Shown here in pieces: positions 35,760 through 45,191 of a DNA stretch of 64,000 nucleotides; the first letter of the stretch is position 1, and every line of letters begins with the position of its first letter. The DNA comes from Enterobacter hormaechei subsp. hoffmannii (GTDB taxonomy: Bacteria; Pseudomonadota; Gammaproteobacteria; Enterobacterales; Enterobacteriaceae), in assembly GCF_001729745.1 (NCBI RefSeq), contig NZ_CP017186.1, positions 2,294,001 to 2,358,000 on the forward strand, given 5' to 3'. The notes beneath the pieces are model-generated. The model saw only the letters and a list, made by a program, of their open reading frames with translations. It did not search any database and was not told the DNA's origin. Made by a program: the position numbers and the translations under genes.

Positions 35760-36743
35760 TTACAGCCATTTACTACGATGCAACCACCATGCAACACCCC
35801 CAATCAAAACCACTAACATGACGCAAAACGTGGTGAAGCCATAGTGATATTCACCGCCGGGGATCCCCCCAAGATTGACGCCAAACAACCCGGTTAAGAA
35901 CGTACTCGGTAAAAAGACCATCGCCATCAGCGACATGGTATAGGTTCTCCTGGCTAATGACTCCTGCATTACCTGTGCTATCTCATCCGCCATGACCGCC
36001 GTTCTGGCGATACACGAATCAATTTCGTCCAGACCACGTCCCAGCCGGTCAGCAATATCCTGCATTCTGCGACGCTGATCGTCATTCATCCAGCTCATGC
36101 GTTCGCTGGCCAGTCTCGCATAGACGTCGCGCTGCGGGGTCATATAGCGGCGCATAACAATAAGCTGTTTTCGCAACAACGCCAGAAAACCACGTGGGGG
36201 AATTTGCTGATCGAGCAGGTTGTCTTCCAGATCGATGATTTTATCGTGGAGTTCTTCAATAAACTCGCTGGCATGATCGGTCAGCGCATCACATACATCC
36301 ACCAGCCAGCTTCCGCAATCCGTAGGCCCCGTGCCCTCTTTCAGATCGTTAATGACGTCATCCAGCGCCAGCACTTTTCGCTGACGGGTGGAAACAATCA
36401 ATCGTTCATTCATATAGACACGCATTGCCACCAGCTGATCCGGACGCTCATCCGTACTGCCGTTTATGCAACGCAGTGTTATTAACGTCCCCTCACCCAT
36501 CCGGCTGACGCGAGGTCTGAGACTTTCTCCCGCCAGCGCATCCCGAACGTTGTTGGGCAATAGCGGCGTGGACGCGAGCCACTCGGCGCTGTCCGGGTGC
36601 GTGTAGTTGAGGTGCAGCCAGCATGGGTGTTCGTTGTCGATGTGATCCTGATCTTCAAGCGGCCTTGCGCCCCCGCGCCCATCAAGTACCCATGCAAAAA
36701 CCGCGTCAGGTACGTTAACTTCAGACCCTTTAATGCTCTCCAC
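35760..36743 (-). CDS. zntB: Zinc transporter ZntB
   Basis: A 327-residue CorA-superfamily zinc transporter of the inner membrane. The long cytoplasmic N-terminal domain is followed by two C-terminal helices (about 268-290 and 300-320). The selectivity motif GVN in [15 protein letters not shown] is intact. The sequence matches E. coli ZntB nearly throughout; reported direction of zinc flux has varied (efflux, later proton-coupled uptake). It begins with GTG in GCTGTGGAGAGC, preceded by GGAGG. Gene order zntB-fnrS-dbpA-ttcA is the E. coli one. Confidence 0.93.
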   Translation of the reverse strand: MESIKGSEVNVPDAVFAWVLDGRGGARPLEDQDHIDNEHPCWLHLNYTHPDSAEWLASTPLLPNNVRDALAGESLRPRVSRMGEGTLITLRCINGSTDERPDQLVAMRVYMNERLIVSTRQRKVLALDDVINDLKEGTGPTDCGSWLVDVCDALTDHASEFIEELHDKIIDLEDNLLDQQIPPRGFLALLRKQLIVMRRYMTPQRDVYARLASERMSWMNDDQRRRMQDIADRLGRGLDEIDSCIARTAVMADEIAQVMQESLARRTYTMSLMAMVFLPSTFLTGLFGVNLGGIPGGEYHYGFTTFCVMLVVLIGGVAWWLHRSKWL

Positions 36744-36833
36744 AGCGCCTCCACCGATTTATCTCTTTCGGTGTCAGTCTAGCTTTCGTCGAGGGTTAAG
36801 CAATAATTATGTGAGGCATCATCCTGAATATGC

Positions 36834-37964
36834 TCAGGAATTCACCACCCATTCGCGGCTTATTAACGCATTATCAGCCTGGTACTCGTTCTTCAGACGG
36901 AAATTACGTGTTCGTGTCTGAAGTTCAATCACCTGATTGCGCAACACATCTGACGAACCGTTCAGTTCTTCAACCATCGACACATTGCTCTGTGTTACGC
37001 GTTCCAGCTCTGACAATGCCAGCGTGATTTGTGAAATCCCTTTTTCTTGTTCCGATGTTGAGGCGGAAATTTCATCCATCAGTCGGCTCACGTTGCCCGA
37101 GCCGGTAACGATGTCGTGCATGTTTTTTTCAGCTTCAGAGACTACGTTAACGCCCTGCGTCACGTTATGGCTGGTGACTTCAATCAATGACTTAATATTT
37201 TTTGCCGCTTCGGCGCTACGATGCGCCAGGCTTCTGACCTCACCAGCGACCACTGAAAATCCTTTTCCATGGTCGCCCGCTCTTGCCGCTTCAACGGCGG
37301 CGTTAAGCGCCAGAATATTGGTCTGAAAAGCGATACCGTCAATCAGCGAGATAATCTCTGTCATTTGCTGGGCGCAGTCGGTAATTGATTGCATATTGTT
37401 CGCGACCTGCCCCATTAACTCTCCGCCTTTACGCGCCTGCAACGTCGCGATATTCGCCTGTTCGCTGGCTAAACGGGTATTGTCGGCATTATTTTTTGTA
37501 CTTGCAGCCATCTCTTCCATGCTGGCTGCCGTTTGCACCAGCGAAGCTGACTGCTGTTCTGTTTTAACGGAAAGCTGCGCGCTGCGTGAAGAAAGCTGAT
37601 CTGACAGGGTCATCGCGGTTTGCGAGGAGGCGCGGATCTCACGGACCAGCGTTGCAATGTTGCTGGAGAGACTATTAATGCCCGGGATCAGTCGTCCCGC
37701 ACAGTTGTTGCCGAATTCAGGGATCGACACGCCGAGATTGCCTGACGTCACTTCTTCAATACTTTTTTTCACAGTATTGATCGGCGTCACAAGATATTTT
37801 GTCATATACGCCCAGAGTAAAATTAAGGCGATACATTGTACGATAATGACTGCAATAAAAAGCGAAAAACTCCCTGAAAATAGCGCTATAACTCCATCAC
37901 TTACCAAAAACACACATAAAAGGAAATAGACAATGAAGGTTCTGACACTAATATTTCTTAGCAT
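36834..37964 (-). CDS. Methyl-accepting chemotaxis protein without periplasmic domain
   Basis: A 376-residue chemoreceptor. Two hydrophobic helices (about residues 9-29 and 32-53) are separated by only a few residues, so there is almost no periplasmic sensor. A HAMP-like segment (TPINTVKKSIEEVTSGNLGVSIPEF) follows. The cytoplasmic hairpin has the highly conserved tip EIISLIDGIAFQTNILALNAAVEAARAG near 220-247. There is no C-terminal NWETF-type pentapeptide for CheR/CheB tethering. It should signal to CheA/CheW using an intracellular or membrane cue. It lies between zntB and the T6SS cluster, on the same strand as both, with its own 311-bp upstream region. Confidence 0.88.
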   Translation of the reverse strand: MLRNISVRTFIVYFLLCVFLVSDGVIALFSGSFSLFIAVIIVQCIALILLWAYMTKYLVTPINTVKKSIEEVTSGNLGVSIPEFGNNCAGRLIPGINSLSSNIATLVREIRASSQTAMTLSDQLSSRSAQLSVKTEQQSASLVQTAASMEEMAASTKNNADNTRLASEQANIATLQARKGGELMGQVANNMQSITDCAQQMTEIISLIDGIAFQTNILALNAAVEAARAGDHGKGFSVVAGEVRSLAHRSAEAAKNIKSLIEVTSHNVTQGVNVVSEAEKNMHDIVTGSGNVSRLMDEISASTSEQEKGISQITLALSELERVTQSNVSMVEELNGSSDVLRNQVIELQTRTRNFRLKNEYQADNALISREWVVNS

Positions 37965-38276
37965 AGTTTTTCCTACGACTTTATATTTTTGTGGGCTCTA
38001 AGGTTTATAGCATTGCCACAGTATTTTGTCCTCACGTTCGTCGTTAGTTTGTTGTTTTGCAGTTTGATTTGAGCAGTTTCGCTTAAGGCAGATAAAAAGC
38101 ATGATATACGGTAAATATCCAGCTTGTAGTTTGGTTACCGCCCCCCTTAAATATTAGCGCTTACCTATTTAAGAAGGAGTACCGTAGGGCAACATTGTTT
38201 AGTCATGCTTAATAAGTTAACGTAGTTAATATATATCAACTACGTTACCGTGACCTCCCACCAGGCTGGCTTACGT
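37965..38276. other. 312-bp gap between T6SS operon end and chemoreceptor gene
   Basis: AT-rich sequence holding the promoter of the chemoreceptor gene and the end of the T6SS transcript. No class III flagellar (FliA) promoter was recognised by eye. A perfect 10-bp inverted repeat at 38218-38247 is the only clear structure. Confidence 0.5.
38218..38247. repeat. Perfect 10-bp inverted repeat downstream of the T6SS operon
   Basis: TAACGTAGTT, ten bases of AT-rich spacer, AACTACGTTA. It begins 30 bp beyond the stop of the last T6SS-linked gene. There is no T-run, so it could be a regulator site or an RNA hairpin rather than a classical terminator. Confidence 0.6.
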
Positions 38277-38765
38277 TCAGGCCAGACAGTCGACTGACTG
38301 GAAAAAATAGTCCTCCGTCATGAGAACATTCTCTTTCACACTTTGATGTCCGCGACGAATATACCAGCCTGTTTCAGGCGCCATGCTTAAATGGTATATC
38401 CTCTCCCCCGATATACTGCCGGGGGCATTAATGCACATTGTCATACACCCCTTCTCTGATCCCCTGATGATCTGTTCTGGCATAATGCTGACGCTGCGAT
38501 CTCCATTTCGCAGAATGACAGTCGTGATGACATAACGACATATACTGCTACTGAGGCTGTAGCCGACCGTACTCAAATCGGTGATATGCTTTTGGGATAA
38601 CAGGACTTCAATACCAGAACCCTCAAACCAAACAATAATTTGCTGTGCAAGATCATCCATCCGCTGACAAAAAGCCCTGACTTCGGCTTCAGCCGTATTA
38701 ATATGAATCGGTTTATTTACGTTATTCTGCTGCACTTTCTTAAAAAAACGCTCTCTTACTGACAT
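38277..38765 (-). CDS. Unknown protein at the end of the T6SS operon
   Basis: A 162-residue soluble protein with no signal peptide or membrane helix. It begins MSVRERFFKKVQQ and is rich in beta-type segments (RYVITTVILRNGDRSVSIMPEQII; ERIYHLSMAPETGWYIRRG). It starts 25 bp after the vasL-type gene on the same strand, so it is probably its co-transcribed partner. I do not recognise the family. Position argues for an accessory or regulatory role in the T6SS rather than for an effector. Confidence 0.7.
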   Translation of the reverse strand: MSVRERFFKKVQQNNVNKPIHINTAEAEVRAFCQRMDDLAQQIIVWFEGSGIEVLLSQKHITDLSTVGYSLSSSICRYVITTVILRNGDRSVSIMPEQIIRGSEKGCMTMCINAPGSISGERIYHLSMAPETGWYIRRGHQSVKENVLMTEDYFFQSVDCLA

Positions 38766-38790
38766 GTTAACTCCGTGTTTTTCGCCAGTC

Positions 38791-40122
38791 TTATTGTTCT
38801 TTTTTGTGCTTCAGCAGGGCGTAGCTAACAATCAACTGCTGAAGATGTAGTTCGACCTTGTTTTGCTGCGCTGCTGACCGGGGTTGCCCGGCAGGTAGAG
38901 TGGAAAGCAGACGAAGCTGCTCCTCAAGCGGTATGGTTTGGCTAAATGACTGCGACATGGCAAACACGTCTGATTTCAGTTCACTCACCGTCATGTACTT
39001 CCCCTTCTGTTCATCCAGTGCGTTCAGCTTGTTCGTCAACTGCTGCAACTGCGCCATACCCTGATGCCAGCCATTCAGATCTAAATCTGCTAGCGCAGCG
39101 ATACTCATCTGTTTCTGCCAATGTTGCGCCAGGGGTTTGGCCTCTTCCGGCCACAGCGTCAGCGCCTGCTGCACCAGACGGTCGCCGAAGCTCACTGCCC
39201 AGTCTGGTTTCAACTGTAAAAGCTGCGCTAACAGCTGTTGTGTCTTGCCAATCCCCGGTTCCGGTGACGGTGACGTTTGTTGCAGCGCCTCTAATTGCCC
39301 TGTAGATAGCCCTTGAGGTAGAGGAGCCAGAGCCGCGGCTAGCTGCGCTTGTGCCGAATCTGGCGCATGCAACATCTGCCATCCTCCTGCGACGACACTG
39401 GCTGCCACCAGCATGGTCAACATACCTGCAGCAAATGGCTTCCAGGGTTTCATCGACACCGGAGGTTCTTTAACCACCCCAACGTTCAGCACCGGCTCGG
39501 GCTCAACCACATAAACCCATTTACTACGCTCAGTCGGTTCGACGAGGTGAATTTCCGTAGCACCCAATGCGTCACCGTGCAGACTCATGTCCGTATTTTC
39601 GCTGTTTTCCAGACGCACTGCTGCGTTCTGCATCATCGTGCGCAGAGCATCAAGCTGAGTAGCATGCTTGAGTTCCATACGCTGCAAGACGTCCCCCAAA
39701 GCGCTCAGATGCTCTTCAGACTGATACAGCTGCCCTAAGTCAGCGTACGTCAGCGATAGCGTTCGTACTACCTGTTGCAGGCGCTTGCTGAGTGCACTGA
39801 GGATTTCGATTCGCGCATGGACAGGCTGTGGCCAGAGGTTTCCCCACTGGCGGGCTACCAGTGCAGCAAGTACCGCAAGCCCCTCATTCATACCGTACAA
39901 TCCGGCCAGATGCGTACGGGCGAGCGTATACCAGGCAGCCGTTTGTAGCTCCACACCGTTATGCCCGAACAGTGACAGACAGAGCGTTTCCGCGTGTTGC
40001 CAGTTCACATCCGGGCGTGCCGGATGGGTGAGCTTGTTCATTTCTTCGCGCAAGGCAGCGTAATCCGCAAGCGTGCGCGGATCCCCGCCGGTTTTAAGTT
40101 GGCGTTCAGAATTTATTGTCAT
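38791..40122 (-). CDS. vasL: T6SS VasL-type protein (ImpA N-terminal domain)
   Basis: A 443-residue TssA-related protein. The N-terminal ImpA-type domain (about residues 10-130) has WYTLARTHLAGLYGMNEGLAVLAALVARQWGNLWPQP, typical of TssA/VasL. A single membrane helix follows (about 230-250, FAAGMLTMLVAASVVAGGW). The C-terminal part (about 330-440) fits the VasL domain. TssA-like proteins with a membrane anchor (TagA type) hold the distal end of the growing sheath, so this is probably the stop-and-brace factor of the system. It ends the row of core genes downstream of tssE. Confidence 0.82.
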   Translation of the reverse strand: MTINSERQLKTGGDPRTLADYAALREEMNKLTHPARPDVNWQHAETLCLSLFGHNGVELQTAAWYTLARTHLAGLYGMNEGLAVLAALVARQWGNLWPQPVHARIEILSALSKRLQQVVRTLSLTYADLGQLYQSEEHLSALGDVLQRMELKHATQLDALRTMMQNAAVRLENSENTDMSLHGDALGATEIHLVEPTERSKWVYVVEPEPVLNVGVVKEPPVSMKPWKPFAAGMLTMLVAASVVAGGWQMLHAPDSAQAQLAAALAPLPQGLSTGQLEALQQTSPSPEPGIGKTQQLLAQLLQLKPDWAVSFGDRLVQQALTLWPEEAKPLAQHWQKQMSIAALADLDLNGWHQGMAQLQQLTNKLNALDEQKGKYMTVSELKSDVFAMSQSFSQTIPLEEQLRLLSTLPAGQPRSAAQQNKVELHLQQLIVSYALLKHKKEQ

Positions 40123-40145
40123 AACTGTTTTAACCTGAGTAATAA

Positions 40146-40601
40146 CTAGATGGCGGCTCGTGCATCGAGGTATTGCTGTTGTTTCAGATGACGGATTAAT
40201 ACCCTGCCCTCGGGCATAAATTCCGTGCCGTAGCGCACCAGCCCCACCCCCTTCAGCTCCGCATCAATGGCGTAGCGAAGCTCACCGGCCTGAATCTGTT
40301 CCTGCATCACCACGTTAATTCGATTCAGGCGCGGCTCATATTTCAGCAACACGGCCGACAGTGTGGTGATCAGCTGATGGGCGGTTCCGGGCATCCCCTG
40401 GAGGATTTTTGTCATATCCGGCAGGCCGTAGTCTGGCAGGTGAGCCAGCGTACCAGCGCGGCAGTTGAGGATGCGCTGCATGTTATCGAGTGCTGATAAA
40501 ATCACCTGATTCTGTTCGCTGACCTGGTTGAGGTTCAGGCCACCTGAGAAATTGCCGCTCAGCATTTCATACAGCGATGGCGTATTATGTCCCTTTGGCA
40601 T
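40146..40601 (-). CDS. tssE: T6SS baseplate subunit TssE
   Basis: A 151-residue gp25-like wedge protein. The motif LPDYGLPDMTKIL near residue 57 and YEPRLNRINVVM near 90, followed by the short beta hairpin LRYAIDAEL, are characteristic of TssE. It attaches the sheath to the TssF/TssG wedge. Its start overlaps the tssJ stop (TGATG). Confidence 0.92.
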   Translation of the reverse strand: MPKGHNTPSLYEMLSGNFSGGLNLNQVSEQNQVILSALDNMQRILNCRAGTLAHLPDYGLPDMTKILQGMPGTAHQLITTLSAVLLKYEPRLNRINVVMQEQIQAGELRYAIDAELKGVGLVRYGTEFMPEGRVLIRHLKQQQYLDARAAI

Positions 40602-41146
40602 CAGTCATCCTTCAATGGCTGTAACGTCAGGTGGTTATTCCCGGCCTCCAGAATGCGCGGCTTATCCGGATCGAGATCTTCACGTTTTAGAACCTGCTTC
40701 CAGGTATTGTTGTCCAGGTCCGGGTGACGAAACAGGCCGACTACCGCGACAAACTGCGTTTCTTCTTCCATTGGCATATCAAGATTTGTATCACCACCCG
40801 GTTTTACGACCACATCTCGGGTCGCCAGCAGGTCGGCTTTCAGGATGGTTTCGCCATCTTTCAGGAGTTGCTGGTAAACCGTTTTATCGAAGATTTTACG
40901 GTCTTTCAGTTGATAGACGCGGACTACCACCGGCTCGGAGAGTGAGTTATTTTCGCGGGAATCGGTGTTTAACGCTTCACGCGCCGTGAAATCCAGGTGC
41001 AGCATCTTAATTTTTTTGTAGAACACGGAGTTAAATGCCGATTTGGTGCCATCAGTGATGCCCTGCGTCACCCCGCACCCCGTCAGGCTGAATGCCAGCA
41101 GAGCAGGCAGCAAGCTCGCGTGTTTAATTGAACTTGTACGTAACAC
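40601..41146 (-). CDS. tssJ: T6SS outer membrane lipoprotein TssJ
   Basis: A 181-residue outer membrane lipoprotein of the T6SS membrane complex that binds the periplasmic tail of TssM. The signal peptide ends FSLTGC with lipidated Cys at about 24. The mature domain shows the TssJ beta-sandwich strands: LDFTAREALNTD, EPVVVRVYQLKD, FDKTVYQQLLKDG and TQFVAVVGLFR. It begins with GTG after AAGGA, overlapping the end of tssG by 23 bases. Confidence 0.92.
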   Translation of the reverse strand: MLRTSSIKHASLLPALLAFSLTGCGVTQGITDGTKSAFNSVFYKKIKMLHLDFTAREALNTDSRENNSLSEPVVVRVYQLKDRKIFDKTVYQQLLKDGETILKADLLATRDVVVKPGGDTNLDMPMEEETQFVAVVGLFRHPDLDNNTWKQVLKREDLDPDKPRILEAGNNHLTLQPLKDD

Positions 41147-42209
41147 GTCGGTTTCCTTGTTGTGATATTGCCGGCTTCAGGCCGGTGTAATAGCCCAGTT
41201 CCGTCGTAAAGGTCGGTGGGATATCGTCTGTAAACTCCCCCTCATCAGCCCCCAGCACGCCGTTCATCCCGAGCCAGAAAGGGCCTTCACCAAGCGGCGG
41301 AACGGCAAGAAGTCGGGTCCGGGTGGTCAGGGTGAGTTTTGCCTTAAAACGCCAACCGAGCCAGACACGAATCATCACCATAAAGTCCTGATACAGCAGA
41401 CCGTCCGGCTTCCAGCCCTGTGCCTCCTGTTCATTATCCGTCCTAAGCGCAACCAGCAGTTGGCTACCCGCATCCATCGCTTCGTCACCCAGTGGTGTGT
41501 TGCCGTCCAACAGAAAATCGTCATCACCGTAAAAGCCCAGTGGCTGACCAATTTCCACCGGCCGCAGGCAGTACGGGCTAACCTTAACGGTGGTTTCCGG
41601 GGCCAGCAAAGTCACCAGCGCCTGCATCCCCTCCTGCGTTTTGCCCGGTTGCTGTAGGACACCCAGCAAAGCCAGAAAACGGGATACCGGTGTGGCAATG
41701 TGGTCTGCTGTGCCGGGAATACCCAACCCCACCAGGCCCAGCAGTGACTGCGAGATGCTGTCCGTACCACCGGGTTCAAAGGTGGCCGGATAAGAGTATT
41801 TACGCCAGATACGGTAAAACTGCGTCAGAATGCGATGACTGAAGATATCCAGAAAACCCTGTAGTGCATCATGCCCTTCCCGACGCTGAGCGATGTCATC
41901 GAGATACGCCGTCGGCAAGGGTGAGTCGACACCGTACATTCCCATAAAGGTCGTGCGGATGAGTGGTGGCCGGCTGTCATCCTCCTCATCATATTCCACG
42001 GCTTTCATCTCACTGGCCGGAAATCCCATCCCCGGATGTGGGGCAAAGCGTACCGGATCATCCCCCGGGTGACTGGTCGAGCCCATCAACGGCCTGCCCG
42101 GGTTACGCTTCTCCAGTAACTGGCATAAACGGTAAAAGTTCATACGATGCAGGTCGGCTTCCAGCCGTGGGCTCAGCCGGGAATACGGCGATTGTGCTTC
42201 TCTTCCCAT
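41124..42209 (-). CDS. tssG: T6SS baseplate subunit TssG
   Basis: A 361-residue baseplate wedge protein (ImpH/VasB family). N-terminal FYRLCQLLEK and VRFAPHPGMGFPASEM are the usual TssG opening; YDEEDDSRPPLIRTTFMGMYGVDSPLPTAYLDDI and FLDIFSHRILTQFYRIWRKY follow. It overlaps tssF by 37 bases. Two TssG/TssF units with TssE form each baseplate wedge. Confidence 0.94.
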   Translation of the reverse strand: MGREAQSPYSRLSPRLEADLHRMNFYRLCQLLEKRNPGRPLMGSTSHPGDDPVRFAPHPGMGFPASEMKAVEYDEEDDSRPPLIRTTFMGMYGVDSPLPTAYLDDIAQRREGHDALQGFLDIFSHRILTQFYRIWRKYSYPATFEPGGTDSISQSLLGLVGLGIPGTADHIATPVSRFLALLGVLQQPGKTQEGMQALVTLLAPETTVKVSPYCLRPVEIGQPLGFYGDDDFLLDGNTPLGDEAMDAGSQLLVALRTDNEQEAQGWKPDGLLYQDFMVMIRVWLGWRFKAKLTLTTRTRLLAVPPLGEGPFWLGMNGVLGADEGEFTDDIPPTFTTELGYYTGLKPAISQQGNRRVTYKFN

Positions 42210-43927
42210 TCCAGGCGCTCTCCGGTAGGTTGCAGGATGATAATCAGTCGGTTAAACAGATAAATGTCGGTGTAGAGCGCAAAGAAACGACTCAGCATCT
42301 CGCCAAACAGGCAGATGTCACCGCGCCCGGCAAAGCCATGGCTGTCCAGGGTCACCTCAATCTGCACGCCGCGCACCAGATAGCCCTGCTCAAAGCGTTC
42401 GGTTTCACTGTGCTTCACGTCAATGATGGCTTCCAGGCGGCGACGGTTCATCTCGCTGTCGGTCCATTCATACAGCGCCAGGGTACCGCGCAGCACGTCG
42501 GCATTATCCATCATCGACAGAAATCCGCTGCCAAGGTGACTCAGCACGCGCCAGTGGAAACGGTCCTGCGCCGGTGGGTAACAAGGTAGCGTCGGCGCGC
42601 ACAGGTTGCGCACGGCAATGCTGACCGAAGTGGTTTTCATCACCGTATCAAGCACGGTGCTTTGCAGCGCACGTCGTGGCAGTTGACCGTTTGTGCCGGT
42701 GAGCGTCAGCGACAGGCTTTCGTCTTCCGGGACGGTATGATTATCAAATGCTTCGCCGCCAAGAATGAGCCAGGTGTTATGCAGGCCGGACGGACCGCGG
42801 CGCACGCGGGTGTGGTAGTAATATTCCGGTGCTTCATGACGCATCATTCCTCCCTTATGACGGAAGCTCGAAAACGGCACGTAGGTATGCTGACTCGACG
42901 ACATCACCGAATCCACGGTATATATCTCGGTATGGCCATCCTGCACGCGCATCGGGCGCAGCATGTATTCGGTTTGCAGAGAATTGAGCGTCAGCGGATC
43001 GGATTCCAGCGGGAACAGGTTAATGACCGGCACGCAATTCAGGCGCAGGTGCTTTTCGGTAAAGCTGAAGTCATGCTCCCAGCGTTCCGCCAGCACCACG
43101 TCGATTTCAAACCAAGAAAGCTCAGAAGGAAAGATCACGGCGTCCAGCCCGCGCAGCCCCATGAACATAAATTTCTCGCGGAAGGTGAAGTACTCCAGCA
43201 GCAACTGGTAACCGCTGAAACTGCTGTCCCCCTTCGGCCACAGCCTGTCATCATCACCAAACCCCAGTGCGGTGAAATACCCGTCCATCGGCCTTCTGTC
43301 TACTTCACCTGGCATGCGCAGCCACAGGCACGCAGTATTCATGGTAAAGGCTTCATGCATGGCGCAGGCCAGCGGCGCGTCAGCGTTGAAATAGAACGGG
43401 ATCTGGCTGAGATCGACACGGCTCCAGTCAGCAAGATGGCTACAACTGAAGCGCAGGCTGATGACAGAGCGCCCGTCAGGATCAGTCGACAGGCGGGCAT
43501 GATCCAACGCCAGTGGCTGAAGGGTTATCTCTTTAGTTGTGGTGTAGCGACAACGCGTGCCTTTTTCACCGATCGGCCGCGAATTGACCTCGAAACCTCT
43601 GGCGATACGCATCGGTTCTTTCATCTCACGCCAGACAGGAGTGAACTCCACCACCGACATCGAGGGAATGGTGCGCAGGTAATGCGGCCACAACAGGCTG
43701 ACCAGCCCTTCGGTCAGTTCCGGCAGGTCGTCGTCAAGCTTCTCGCGCAGGCGGCCCATCAGGAAGGCAAAGCCCTCGAACAGGCGCTCCACGTACGGGT
43801 CGCGCGCGCCCGCTTTATCGAGATTGAGCATTGCTGCCTGCTCGGGGTGAGCACGGGCAAATTCTTCGCCGGCTTCCAGCAGATAGCGCATTTCAGCGTC
43901 GTAGTAACGTAGGGTTAAATCATCCAT
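42173..43927 (-). CDS. tssF: T6SS baseplate subunit TssF
   Basis: A 584-residue baseplate wedge protein (ImpG/VasA family). The family start LRYYDAEMRYLLEAGEEFARAHPEQAAMLNLD and DPYVERLFEGFAFLMGRLREKLDDDLPELTEGLVSLLWPHYLR are intact. It follows toxin array 2 and is transcribed with tssG. A copy of its first 90 bases is found at 45281-45370, inside that array, as a recombination scar. Confidence 0.95.
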   Translation of the reverse strand: MDDLTLRYYDAEMRYLLEAGEEFARAHPEQAAMLNLDKAGARDPYVERLFEGFAFLMGRLREKLDDDLPELTEGLVSLLWPHYLRTIPSMSVVEFTPVWREMKEPMRIARGFEVNSRPIGEKGTRCRYTTTKEITLQPLALDHARLSTDPDGRSVISLRFSCSHLADWSRVDLSQIPFYFNADAPLACAMHEAFTMNTACLWLRMPGEVDRRPMDGYFTALGFGDDDRLWPKGDSSFSGYQLLLEYFTFREKFMFMGLRGLDAVIFPSELSWFEIDVVLAERWEHDFSFTEKHLRLNCVPVINLFPLESDPLTLNSLQTEYMLRPMRVQDGHTEIYTVDSVMSSSQHTYVPFSSFRHKGGMMRHEAPEYYYHTRVRRGPSGLHNTWLILGGEAFDNHTVPEDESLSLTLTGTNGQLPRRALQSTVLDTVMKTTSVSIAVRNLCAPTLPCYPPAQDRFHWRVLSHLGSGFLSMMDNADVLRGTLALYEWTDSEMNRRRLEAIIDVKHSETERFEQGYLVRGVQIEVTLDSHGFAGRGDICLFGEMLSRFFALYTDIYLFNRLIIILQPTGERLEWEEKHNRRIPG

Positions 43928-44012
43928 AGATAACCAATATGATTGAGTGTTTGATTGTATTCAGGGATAAAGCGAAGCCATGACAATCTGCAACTTATTG
44001 AGAGGGCACCAA

Positions 44013-44264
44013 CTAATTTTTCCTGCTTAATCGCTTAAAAACCAGAAGAAAGACGGTATAAATAACAACAAAAGTAATATTCAATGCACCATAGAATAAC
44101 CAGGCAATGGAGTAGGTTTCGTCAACCAGATAATCCAGCCGCGTTCCGATTAACGCGGGTTCATACGTATATTTGATATCCATAAATGAAAGGGAGAGAA
44201 TTGCTGTACTGACCAGTAAAAATAAAGCTACAGGTGCACAAACAAGCAACAGACGCTTAATCAT
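44013..44264 (-). CDS. Small two-helix membrane protein, unknown
   Basis: An 83-residue protein with two hydrophobic helices (about 3-26, LLLVCAPVALFLLVSTAILSL, and 53-77) and an external loop with DIKYTYEPALIGTRLDYLVDETY. I start it at the ATG at 44264, preceded by GGAG; a longer frame to 44372 overlaps the upstream gene. It lies between the second array-2 immunity gene and tssF. Size and place suggest an accessory immunity or toxin-escort role, but nothing in the sequence proves this. Confidence 0.6.
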   Translation of the reverse strand: MIKRLLLVCAPVALFLLVSTAILSLSFMDIKYTYEPALIGTRLDYLVDETYSIAWLFYGALNITFVVIYTVFLLVFKRLSRKN

Positions 44265-44349
44265 TCTCAACTCCACGGGGTTGGCTTTCAGGATTATCAG
44301 TGATTCAGTACTATATTTCGTGATTTCAAACGTAATCTCATACAACCTG

Positions 44350-44823
44350 TTATTCCCTTGCCTCTTTGCCAATTAATGATTTATTTTTTGGCGATATATT
44401 TATTTTATTAAAACATAGAATGCTCTTCAGTGGCTTAATCGTTTCCCTCGCTAGTCCAATGTACACATTGTATGAATAATAACCAACATTTTTGGTAATA
44501 TCAAAAATCGCCCCGCCGCTCACATTAGTTAATGAATCCGTCTGGCTACTGGTCTTCCACCCAAGATATAACTGACCATTGTTTAAATTAACATCCTGCC
44601 ATGAAAGGATGATTTTCTCATGTTCATCGTTATTTATCACAATAGGCCTCATGGAACTCTCAGCCTGTTCAATATCAGGTTCAATATTTTTCACTCCTGT
44701 GCTTTTATATAAATAAATAACGCCGCCTGATTTATTATATATACTTACGGAAGGTTTTAGATGATAAGTGAACATCCAAAATAAACTCAACACAAAAAGA
44801 ATAATAACAGTATTTTTTATCAT
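44350..44823 (-). CDS. Putative immunity protein (paralogue 2) of toxin array 2
   Basis: A 157-residue protein with an N-terminal signal anchor (residues 4-20, NTVIILFVLSLFWMFTY) and a periplasmic domain. It is a diverged paralogue of the immunity candidate at 45459-45929: both have a membrane anchor, then PSVSIYNKSGGVIYLYKS or PFVTITNNTNKPLFIYAGES, an IEPDIEQAE/VDPEPEEVE segment, and an LGW/IGW motif. Its ATG overlaps the last codon of a decayed toxin copy (ATGA), which is the expected toxin-immunity arrangement. It is likely to neutralise the toxin whose remnant precedes it. Confidence 0.7.
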   Translation of the reverse strand: MIKNTVIILFVLSLFWMFTYHLKPSVSIYNKSGGVIYLYKSTGVKNIEPDIEQAESSMRPIVINNDEHEKIILSWQDVNLNNGQLYLGWKTSSQTDSLTNVSGGAIFDITKNVGYYSYNVYIGLARETIKPLKSILCFNKINISPKNKSLIGKEARE

Positions 44824-45187
44824 TGAAACTCCGCAGGCATATTTATGTGCTTGAGATTCTTTTCATTCCAGCACCAATGGTCGGTTCTGGATTCGGAAAA
44901 ACCTTTCGTTGATGTATTTACGAGCGCATCAAGAATATGCTGAGAAGTAAGCTTTTAGGCATACTTACCAAAACGATGGTATAACTCAAAACCAATCTTC
45001 ATACTTGTAATATCATCCAGGGTATCATCACCCATTGCACCCGGGGTCATATTTTACTTCCATATAGAGCCTTTCAATTATAGCTCCTCAGAAAACCCAA
45101 CACTTAGCCCAATATATCCATAATGGATATTTGACCAGACATCAAGGTAAAAATCATACTCTTTATATTTATAATAATAACTTTCTG
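44820..45187 (-). pseudogene. Decayed C-terminal copy of a type 44 toxin domain
   Basis: Read on the minus strand from 45187, one frame gives YYYKYKEYDFYLDVWSNIHY, then GYIGLSVGFSEEL, a stop, LKGSIWK, a stop, NMTPGAMGDDTLDDITSMKI, a stop after FGKYA, and HHWCWN-like DHWCWNEKN near the end. This aligns throughout with the C-terminal 115 residues of the PAAR-toxin at 45932-47026 (YDVWSNIHYGYVGLSVGFSE, GDDTVDDVTSMKIGFALFHQ). Three in-frame stops and no start show that it is dead. It directly precedes the second immunity gene. Confidence 0.85.
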
Positions 45188-45191
45188 ACAT

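Noticed and set aside
42662..43912. 416-residue open frame on the plus strand opposite tssF
   Set aside because: Antisense shadow; composition rich in His, Arg and Gln, no recognisable domain, and tssF is certain on the other strand.
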